Source: Pancytospora philotis (taxonomy: Eukaryota > Microsporidia). From it: a stretch of 30,698 nt of DNA. The stretch covers positions 5,572 through 36,269 of the forward strand of contig JALRLY010000236.1 of assembly GCA_023647555.1 (NCBI GenBank), read 5' to 3'. The position numbers and the translations under genes were made by a program. A model generated the notes under the pieces. That model was not told the origin of the DNA. It did no database searches and was given only the letters and a program-made list of their open reading frames with translations. This document shows positions 23,752-30,698 of this stretch, piece after piece. The number at the start of each line of letters is the position of its first letter. Position 1 is the first letter of the stretch.

Positions 23752-26700
23752 ATGCGCGGACTGCAATTCGTGACGATGCACATTCTCACGGCGGCCTTTG
23801 TAAGTGCGCGTCTCAGTATTTCTCAGATCAAAACCGCCTTGGGAACACGGTATGGAGCTGGGCAGTTTGTGGTTCCCGAGGGCCCGTTGAACATCATGCG
23901 CGGGCATTATTTCATCAACAACGATATGATCGCGAAGCAGCGCAAGTATGCTGCGCCGATGCGTCTTGGCTACAGTCGTAGTGGCGATGCGAACAAGGAA
24001 GACTGCACGTACACGAGGGATGTGCGCAAAGACGATGTGCGTAAGCTCCCCGTTGATAACGATGGCTTGGCCTACCTATACGAGCACTACAAAATGCTGA
24101 AATCGATGTTCACGATCGAGAACGAGATGGTGGTTGTAGATAAGAGCCCTCAGGCGCCCTTCTACAGCTTGTTCAAAAGCGAGCGTGGCAAATGTCTGGA
24201 GCTGTTTGCAGCGTTGCTGGTGCTTGCCGGCGGGGCGGATATCCGACTGAGCTCTGATGGCAACAGCTCTACAGATGGTGGCAAACAGGTGGTCTCGCTC
24301 GTTGCATACGGCACTTCTTCATCGTCGCACACACAGGTGCTGGATCTGGGATTTGCAGATGATGCCACGCTAGCAGTCGTGGAGTTCTTTGCCAAGTACG
24401 GCGGCAACAATGCAAGCCGGGTCGCTGGCTACGGCCTCCACTACAGCGACAGTCCGAGCTTCCTGATTCAGGCGTACATCTGCGAGCTTCTTGAAGAGAA
24501 GGAGGATGCTATAAGTATCTTCGGGGCTGCCAGTGAGATCGTTTCAAAGCTTCCTGCATACGATTCTGATAAGTGGCAAGGGCCGCAATTTTTTACTGCG
24601 AATGGGAATCAAGTGAGTACTTATAAAGGACGATATGGCTTACTTTCGAAAGCCGAGAGAGTTTTTAGTAGAATGCAGCGTACGCTGTCCCCGTTCTGGC
24701 AGAGTTTCAGACATGAGAATTATAGCGAAGGGGATGATTCTAGGAACATGGCTTCAGCGTTGCTTAAATTGTGTTTTAGCTTGAGTTGGGACCCGACTAC
24801 CAATCGCTTGGACACCAATCTCCTGGACAATGCAGGAAATGAGAATGAACTGCTACGTGGATTAGGAGAGTTTGTTTCTCCGGCCTTCCTAGCTTCAGAT
24901 TTCAACAATACCATGGAGGATTCCCGAGCGGAGCACTGGAAAAATGCCGGCGCCAAATATGCAGCTTTTCTAGAGGTGGCCAAGGCCAAGGTACCCGCAA
25001 GCGAGACTATTACGGAATGCCTCAGCGGAAATATCTCCGATGGGCTGGCGGCAGACCCCAAGTACTTTCTGGTGGTGCTCGCATGGATCCTCGGCGAGCC
25101 TGAAGAGGAACTCCGATCTTTGCGGCAGCTGCTGGATGAAGCACTGGATAGTACTGGCAACGCTTCTCACTGTCGACAAGTCGGCGACCGCATGACGCAG
25201 ATACTCAAACGATTCACCGCTGGATCAGTCAATGCTTATTTCAAAATCTCTACGACGTCTGACGGAGCGCGTAACGGATTGCTGGAGCTTACCTTTTTTT
25301 CAACTTATCGTAGTAATAGTGATTTTATTACTTATACCTTACAGCTTGACCTTAAGCCTGAAAAAGTCGAAGTAATGTACGTAGATCACGATATTACTCT
25401 GAGTGCTTCCTTGCACAGCAAGCTTACCTCTGCACTTAGGGAGCTAGACGCGCCCGGTGACCCCGCGCTGTCCGTGACTGGGCGCGCGGAGTCGGATAGA
25501 TGCAACAATTTTCCAATGCGCGCGTTGATCCGAGAGAGCATCGCTAGATGCCTGGATCGTATCGCAGAACAAATCCGTGGTGCCGGATACATTAAGGCGC
25601 TTTACGTAGCAAAACTTCCGCTAGCGTGCCACATCGCACTCAGCCACTGGATGGCGCATCAGCCGATGCAATCGCAGATTGAGGTGGTGAGGGCAGGGGA
25701 TCAGCTGCTACCAGTGTTTGAGAAACTGGTGGCATATGAGGAGTTTATGGCGCGGCATTCTGACGGTAGGCACCCCGCGCGGCCTGCGCTCGGTGCCGAT
25801 ACACCGGTGGTGGCCGTGCTGGACAACATCCTGGGCAGCGCGGTGGTTGTCGATGACGATTTGCGCCCCTTCATTGTCGGCAGCTTACGCCACTGCGCCA
25901 AAGAGCACACCAATCTCTTTCCAAGCATATTATTATCTACCGACAGAAACTCATGCAGCATGGATGAATGGAGCGAATCCGCCTACGACAGCTTTCTCAC
26001 TAGTGTTCAGATATATGCTATGCCTCATATGTTGCTTCACCATGCAGAGTCGCGCGCACGCAGCAAGATCAAGACGGCCAGTAGCGTGGATGGCCCGTGG
26101 GATAGCGACATTTGCGCAGCAGTGGCGAGGTGTTTCGAGCTTCGGAATAGAACGCAGAATCAGGGTTTGCGCGGCGGCAGGTATTCTGTGGGCTCTTACA
26201 GGCATTCTATCTGTGCTCTAATGGCAGCGGCTGCAAAGCCGGCTGAGTACCATGGTCTGCTGCGGAGCATTTGCGGACCATGGAGCGATATAACTAGCAT
26301 GTTTAAAGCCTATGCAGGATTGCAAATGGCTTTCCCCAAACTTCCCAAGCTCGGGCCGATCTCGCCGAAGTTCGTTGCAGAAGTATTCGCTCCTAGGCCG
26401 CCCTCGTCCGAGCAGGTTAATTCGCTACTGGGAGTCTTTGCAGTTTTTGCGCACACCGAGGATGACTACTGCGGCGTGTGCAGCGTATTCCACCATTACC
26501 GTGACCTACTGCGCCCAGAAGATGCATGCGAGTTTGTTGAGTTACTAAAGAGCCGAGCTGATGCTTACAAATGCACGCTTGACGCGATTTCATTGCGTTC
26601 AAATGCTCCAGTTGGCGATTTGCGCACGCCACCGTATTCAGCACTCAAGCACTTGCTAACAGCCTGTCTTAGGAACAAGTTTGATGCGAAGATGGTTTCA

Positions 26701-26802
26701 AAGCGGGTGCATGACATGGCGCAGACAAGCCTCGTCGCGGTCAACAGAAAGCGGGCGCTCACGGCGCCGTCAGGCGATTCTCCTAAGAAAAAACGCACTT
26801 AA
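23752..26802 (+). CDS. Large secreted protein with C-terminal bipartite NLS (family C, full-length)
   Basis: The ATG at 23752 follows AGCCCAA and gives 1016 residues. The N-terminus is a signal peptide, with QFVT..ILTAAFVSA and cleavage near SA-RLS (about residue 20). The first 750 or so residues align with the paralogue at 27633: PEGPLNI, NDMIAKQR, SPSFLIQAYICE, VLAWLLGEPEE-type, LACH.AL..W.AH, and VVAVLDNILGS. The C-terminal 260 residues are unique to this copy. The last 18 residues contain K-R at 1000-1001, a 10-residue spacer, and KKKR at 1012-1015, a textbook bipartite nuclear localisation pattern. No catalytic motif or known domain is recognised. The stop overlaps AATAAA. It is a candidate host-directed protein, by inference from signal peptide plus NLS. 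Confidence 0.9.
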   Translation: MRGLQFVTMHILTAAFVSARLSISQIKTALGTRYGAGQFVVPEGPLNIMRGHYFINNDMIAKQRKYAAPMRLGYSRSGDANKEDCTYTRDVRKDDVRKLPVDNDGLAYLYEHYKMLKSMFTIENEMVVVDKSPQAPFYSLFKSERGKCLELFAALLVLAGGADIRLSSDGNSSTDGGKQVVSLVAYGTSSSSHTQVLDLGFADDATLAVVEFFAKYGGNNASRVAGYGLHYSDSPSFLIQAYICELLEEKEDAISIFGAASEIVSKLPAYDSDKWQGPQFFTANGNQVSTYKGRYGLLSKAERVFSRMQRTLSPFWQSFRHENYSEGDDSRNMASALLKLCFSLSWDPTTNRLDTNLLDNAGNENELLRGLGEFVSPAFLASDFNNTMEDSRAEHWKNAGAKYAAFLEVAKAKVPASETITECLSGNISDGLAADPKYFLVVLAWILGEPEEELRSLRQLLDEALDSTGNASHCRQVGDRMTQILKRFTAGSVNAYFKISTTSDGARNGLLELTFFSTYRSNSDFITYTLQLDLKPEKVEVMYVDHDITLSASLHSKLTSALRELDAPGDPALSVTGRAESDRCNNFPMRALIRESIARCLDRIAEQIRGAGYIKALYVAKLPLACHIALSHWMAHQPMQSQIEVVRAGDQLLPVFEKLVAYEEFMARHSDGRHPARPALGADTPVVAVLDNILGSAVVVDDDLRPFIVGSLRHCAKEHTNLFPSILLSTDRNSCSMDEWSESAYDSFLTSVQIYAMPHMLLHHAESRARSKIKTASSVDGPWDSDICAAVARCFELRNRTQNQGLRGGRYSVGSYRHSICALMAAAAKPAEYHGLLRSICGPWSDITSMFKAYAGLQMAFPKLPKLGPISPKFVAEVFAPRPPSSEQVNSLLGVFAVFAHTEDDYCGVCSVFHHYRDLLRPEDACEFVELLKSRADAYKCTLDAISLRSNAPVGDLRTPPYSALKHLLTACLRNKFDAKMVSKRVHDMAQTSLVAVNRKRALTAPSGDSPKKKRT

Positions 26803-27408
26803 ATAAACATTCAGAATCAAGGGACTTGCCGCTATCTTAGAATCAGTGCTGCGTAAGTTGCGAGCTGGCCTTTTTGTCGTGGGGGTTCGTATTATTATGT
26901 GCTTGTTGGGCACAAAATTGTAGGTGGTGGTCTCAGGTCTTGAAAATGCCAATCCTTCGTGATGATGCTGTTTCGCGTTGTGCAAATGCTGATATTACAC
27001 GATTTTTATAGGCCTTAAAAGCAAGGTCTGGTAGCAGTTAAAGGAACTAACACAGACAGCCTGCGAAATGCCCCAAAGCGGTGAACTGTAGCCTACTAAA
27101 GACAAGCTGTAGTGCATTCGTGTCGACTCTAGTAAAGTACCCCGGGCACGTCATGGGCAGGGTTGCCTAAGCCCCTGCAGCTTTATTCATAAGTGGGCTG
27201 TGTTAGTGGAGCCCATCGGCTCGAAAACAACGCCAGTGCCAGTATAATTGCATCCGCGGGAGCGGTAGGGATCAGAAGCGCACTGATTCATTTTTGTCGG
27301 CAGCATTTCCTTGTTCTGCGCCAGCTCGACCTCCAGGCGGTCGTAGGGCGCTCAGAGCCTGTAAAACTTTGTGGGAGTGCCAACAGCCCCCCGTGGAGAG
27401 CGTTTGGA
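26803..27408. other. Intergenic region between the two family C genes
   Basis: These roughly 600 bases hold no supported gene. Short TCAGAATCAAGG and TATCTTAGAATCA sequences near 26812-26847 resemble the start of the 58-bp repeats but do not extend. A plus-strand frame from 27193 runs into the conserved leader and has no start signal. Confidence 0.45.
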
Positions 27409-27632
27409 TGGACCAGCTCGCAGCCGCTGCATGATCTAAGAAACCAGCGCGCATTAGATTGTCATGGCCATACGACTGTGCTAAGGCGCTGCGGTATCCA
27501 AAAGGAGAGTCTGTCTGCCCGCCTTGATTGGATGCCCGCTAATGCTGATTGGGCACCCGTTTGTGCTGATTGGGCGCCGCTCGCCTTGACTGGCCGTTTG
27601 TCATTGATCTCTAAAAATCGCAACGGAGGCCC
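27409..27632 (+). promoter_or_regulatory. Conserved leader of large secreted family C, locus 2
   Basis: This is homologous to 23491-23751, with the same order of blocks up to a CCC-ATG start. The main difference is one fewer unit in the ATTGG array. Confidence 0.75.
27515..27599 (+). repeat. 21-bp-periodic ATTGG (inverted CCAAT) array, locus 2, four units
   Basis: ATTGG begins at 27527, 27548 and 27569, and the variant ACTGG begins at 27589. Spacings are 21, 21 and 20, the same as locus 1 less one unit. The CTTGACTGGCCG-TTGTCA end is shared. Confidence 0.9.
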
Positions 27633-29888
27633 ATGCGCGTAATACGGCAGTTTGTGACGTTGCGCATTCTTGCGGAGGCTTTTGTGAGCGCGCGCCTCAG
27701 TACCATCAACATCAGAGACGCTCTGGGAACAGAGTACGGAGACGGTGAATATGTGGATCCTGAGGGTCCGCTGAACATCTTGGGCGGGCACGCCTGCATC
27801 AGCAACGATATGATTGCGAAGCAGCGCATGTTTGCAGCGCCAATGCGCCACGACTATAGCCGCAGGAGCAGCGCGAGCACGGGGAATGCGCACGAAGACG
27901 ATGTCCGGGAGCTCCCCGCTGATAGCGATGCGATGGCGTACCTGTCCGAGTACTACAGAACCATGAGGTCTATGTTCGCTGTCGAGAATGGTGTGGTGGT
28001 CCCTGATAGGAGCCTCCAGGCGCCATATTGCGGAATGCCCAAAAGCGAACGCGAGAAGTGCGAGAGGCTGCTTGCAGCGCTGCTGGTGCTTGCCGGGGGA
28101 GGAGACATTCGGCTGGATACCGGCAGCAGCGCCCGCACGGCCGGGGATGTGCGAGTGGCCTCGCTCGTTGCCTGCGATGCTGCTGGATCTCCGCATGCGC
28201 TCGACTTGGAGCTTACGGACAGCGCTATTCTGGCGGTGGTGGAGTTTTTTGCCAGGTACGGCGGCGAGAAGGCAGACGAGGTGGCTGGCTACGGGCTCTA
28301 CTACACCGACAGCCCCAGCTTCCTGATCCAGGCGTACATCTGCGAGTTTGTTGAGGAAAGCAGCGCCGCCAAGCGCATTTTCACGGCCGCCAAGGGGATT
28401 GTCGAGAAGCTCTATGCAGGCGGCGCAGGCGCACAACAGAGCCGGCCGTTTTTCACGAAAGATGCGGATTATGTACGAGGGCACATTGCAAGATACAAAT
28501 CACTGGGCGCCGCAGAGAAAACTTTCGACGGAGCGCAGCGCTCGCTGCTCGCTCTCTGGCAGAATATTAATCATAGCAACTACAGCGACGGGAACGATCC
28601 CAGCAACATCGTTACGGTATTACTCAAGCTGTGCTATTGCTTGTGTTCGGACCCGGCAGCCAATCGCTGGGATACCACTTCCTTGAAATGTTCAATGAAT
28701 GGGCTGCGACGCGCTCTGGGGGGTTTTGCGTCTTCGGCTCTTGCGGCATCGAAATACTGCAGCGAAACAGGCTCCGTGGACAAGAGAGCTTGGGAAACGC
28801 CCAGCAAAGACTACGAAAAGCTCCTGGCGGCGGCCAGGGACGCGGCGCCCGCGAGCGCGACCATCATGGATTGCCTTGGCGGGGATATCTCCGCCGGACT
28901 GGCGACGCACCCCAGAAACTTTCTCGTGGTGCTTGCATGGCTCCTCGGCGAGCCCGAGGAGAAGCTCGAGGATATGCGGCAGCAGCTGGATGGCGCTCTG
29001 GGCGGTGCTGACTATGATTTTAGGTGCCAACGGCTGAGTGAATGCGTGGCTGAAATGCTCGGCCAAGTTTCGAAGGCGTCTGTCAAGGCGCATTTCGGCA
29101 TCACACTGGCGTCGCTCGAAGTGCACGTCGGGTCGCTCTGGCTTTCCTTCCGCTCGGAGAGCGCAGAGGCGTTTTATGACTACGTCGTGAAGCTTGTCTT
29201 TACGCCTGAAAAGGTCGACATCATGTACGTGTCGGAGCAGACTGTGCCAAAGCGCGGCGCCCCGCGCGATGAATTCGCCGCTGCACTCAAAAGCCTAAGC
29301 ACGCGCTGCGACCCGACGCTGCCCACAACTACGCGCAGAGTGGAATATACGCCCAACAGCCCTGCCATCTGCACGCACATTTATAATCGCATTGTGCGCT
29401 GCACTAACCGCGCTGCGTGGAGAGCTATCACCGACGCGCGTGTTGCGGAAGTGGCTGTAGCCGGCGACCCGCTGGCGTGCCACACCGCACTGACCCGCTG
29501 GCTGGCGCATCTGCCGAAGCTGTCGTCTGGCGTGGCATTAACGGCGGGTTTGCAGCTGCTGCCGGTATTTGAGAAGCTTATGGCGCAGAGCGCCGATGAC
29601 AGCGACCCGGCGCGGCATGCGCTGACTGCCGATAGCCCAGTGGTGGCCGTGCTGGACAACATCCTCGGCAGCATTGCGGCGGCGGACGACGCGCTGCGCC
29701 CCTTCGTTGTCATCTGCCTGCGCCACTGTGTCGGCGAGCGCACCGACCTTTTCCCGAGCGTATTCTCCGTTGCGGGCGTGCTCCCGACTTTAGCAGAGAT
29801 GAAGGAGTACGACAATTTTTCGTACCGGTACTGCCTCGCTCGCTTGGCGGTGTACGATTTCATGGGCGCGAGCATGCTGGTGCGCTAG
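27633..29888 (+). CDS. Large secreted protein, C-terminally shortened paralogue (family C, copy 2)
   Basis: The ATG at 27633 follows GAGGCCC and gives 751 residues. The signal peptide (QFVTLRILAEAFVSA, cleavage near SA-RLS) and the next 740 residues parallel the 1016-residue copy. Shared blocks are PEGPLNI, NDMIAKQR, AAPMR, SPSFLIQAYICE, VVLAWLLGEPEE, LACHTALTRWLAH, and VVAVLDNILGS then LRPF. After a segment equivalent to about residue 770 of the longer copy it ends SMLVR-stop, and the following DNA shows no match to that copy's last 260 codons. The NLS-bearing C-terminus is therefore absent. No internal frameshift is visible, so it is an intact shorter gene rather than an obvious pseudogene. 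It is more GC-rich than its paralogue. Function unknown. Confidence 0.88.
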   Translation: MRVIRQFVTLRILAEAFVSARLSTINIRDALGTEYGDGEYVDPEGPLNILGGHACISNDMIAKQRMFAAPMRHDYSRRSSASTGNAHEDDVRELPADSDAMAYLSEYYRTMRSMFAVENGVVVPDRSLQAPYCGMPKSEREKCERLLAALLVLAGGGDIRLDTGSSARTAGDVRVASLVACDAAGSPHALDLELTDSAILAVVEFFARYGGEKADEVAGYGLYYTDSPSFLIQAYICEFVEESSAAKRIFTAAKGIVEKLYAGGAGAQQSRPFFTKDADYVRGHIARYKSLGAAEKTFDGAQRSLLALWQNINHSNYSDGNDPSNIVTVLLKLCYCLCSDPAANRWDTTSLKCSMNGLRRALGGFASSALAASKYCSETGSVDKRAWETPSKDYEKLLAAARDAAPASATIMDCLGGDISAGLATHPRNFLVVLAWLLGEPEEKLEDMRQQLDGALGGADYDFRCQRLSECVAEMLGQVSKASVKAHFGITLASLEVHVGSLWLSFRSESAEAFYDYVVKLVFTPEKVDIMYVSEQTVPKRGAPRDEFAAALKSLSTRCDPTLPTTTRRVEYTPNSPAICTHIYNRIVRCTNRAAWRAITDARVAEVAVAGDPLACHTALTRWLAHLPKLSSGVALTAGLQLLPVFEKLMAQSADDSDPARHALTADSPVVAVLDNILGSIAAADDALRPFVVICLRHCVGERTDLFPSVFSVAGVLPTLAEMKEYDNFSYRYCLARLAVYDFMGASMLVR

Positions 29889-30617
29889 GCTGGTCCTGGC
29901 CAATGGGCCCTGGTTGGGAGCGTGCACGATCGTTCTGTATTTCCTCTCCTCGCTCAGGCGAATTGTTTACGCCAACCCTTTGTGGCCGGCCGAGCTTTGG
30001 CCTGTCTGTGAGTAAATTCATCATTTGACTTCGTTTTGGCTGAGAATCTACCGGGTTTGCAGAAGAATGCAAGTCCACGGTGCATAGTTGAGGAAAGATC
30101 TTTCACAATCCCCACCGTGCATACTGCGTGTACAGTCCTCGTAAGAAAGGGCTCTGTTTGAGAGCCATCCCGAAATGCGCTCAGCTATCGGCCTATCGGC
30201 AAAGCTAAGCGATTTGCCGGCTAAGAGTCAATGCCATTTCGTCGTTTGGGTTCAAAAGCATGCTGTCCAGTCTTTTAATGGCCGCATGGTCTACGGGTCC
30301 TGCTGTGAGCAGCAACCGTGCCACGTACACACGGCGCGCCAGAGCTTCACAAGCAAAATTTGCTGGACCCAGGCCCGACTAGAGCAGAAGAGCGGCTGAC
30401 GATGCAGCTTCCGGCCGGCTCGGGGGATCCAGAGCGCACTCCCTGCCGTGTGAGCAGGGTGAAGCGCGTGGCGGCACGGGGCTGCACAACTAACTAGGCA
30501 GTGCGAGCTCTAGGGCCACCAAGGCGATCATCGCTTTTTCCAAGGCCGCCACTAGGACCAACAATCCGGGCATAAACAGGCTAGGTTTTTATGTTTAGAT
30601 AGTTGTTTGTTTATTTT
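29889..30617. other. Subtelomere-like non-coding region
   Basis: I see no supported gene, tRNA or recognisable rRNA segment in this 729-base region. A near-repeat CCAC-GTGCATA-T occurs at about 30075 and 30110. The only frame of note (30175-30399) has no start signal. The junction with the shortened paralogue suggests that its 3' end was replaced by this sequence (inference). Confidence 0.45.
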
Positions 30618-30698
30618 CTTTAAGTCCGATCATCCTTTAAGTCCGATCATCCTTTAAGTCCGATCATCCTTTAAGTCCGATCATCCTTTAAGTCCGAT
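30618..30698. repeat. 17-bp tandem satellite running off the window edge
   Basis: The unit CTTTAAGTCCGATCATC is repeated perfectly at 30618, 30635, 30652 and 30669, with a 13-base partial copy at 30686-30698. The array is cut by the window edge, so its true length is unknown. It resembles a subtelomeric satellite rather than a short telomeric repeat. Confidence 0.95.

Noticed and set aside
23332..23907. 191-codon minus-strand frame with a 7-residue repeat (NQGE type)
   Set aside because: The repeat is a by-product of the 21-bp promoter array, since any open frame over a 21-bp repeat stays open. The frame overlaps two well-supported genes.
27193..27642. 149-codon plus-strand frame before family C copy 2
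   Set aside because: No start signal and only its last part is conserved at the other locus. I treat the conserved part as promoter DNA and list the coding option as a finding.
29889..30617. Ribosomal RNA or tRNA at the subtelomere
   Set aside because: Microsporidian chromosome ends can carry rDNA, so I looked for the universal 530-loop and sarcin-ricin sequences and for tRNA T-loop patterns. None is present.

Overview
The window reads as a microsporidian genome fragment, that is, an intracellular fungus-related parasite with very compact genes. All supported genes are intronless, most start within a few bases of a CCC run, and many have an AAATTT-type box 10-40 bases further upstream. That pairing is the described microsporidian start-site signature. 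The recognisable proteins are eukaryotic: MCM7, the K/HDEL receptor Erd2, the mRNA-export WD40 protein Rae1/Gle2, and a nucleoside diphosphate kinase. I cannot name the genus. Genus and all functional statements for unrecognised proteins are inference.

Layout. (1) 1-6805, plus strand: a tandem array of one multigene family. It holds a 3'-terminal fragment and three full-length copies with N-terminal signal sequences, a hypervariable stretch, and a conserved C-terminal PHFTLW motif. (2) 6997-10048, minus strand: a membrane-anchored protein, a signal-peptide protein of 300 residues, and an 83-residue acidic miniature paralogue of it with a related promoter. (3) 10447-21767: a conserved core (MCM7, ERD2, RAE1, NDK, a zinc-ribbon protein and a small tail-anchored protein), interrupted by unknown genes. 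One of these (13382-14706) contains a 50-N assembly gap and lies between two 58-bp direct repeats. Another (19163-20650) combines a signal peptide with a strong basic nuclear-localisation-like cluster. (4) 22433-29888: a signal-peptide protein on the minus strand, then two large paralogues (1016 and 751 residues) on the plus strand. Both paralogues are preceded by the same roughly 220-260 bp leader, which contains a 21-bp-periodic ATTGG array. (5) 29889-30698: apparently non-coding subtelomere-like DNA ending in a 17-bp satellite.

Taken together, conserved housekeeping genes are embedded among lineage-specific, mostly secretory-signal-bearing genes that duplicate, miniaturise and truncate. 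The secreted proteins could act at the parasite surface or inside the host cell. Two carry nuclear-localisation-like signals, which makes them candidate host-nucleus effectors; this is inference. The most unusual regulatory structure is the helical-phase (21 bp) inverted-CCAAT array shared by the two large paralogues. The housekeeping genes have third codon positions that are almost all G or C, while the family genes are visibly less biased.
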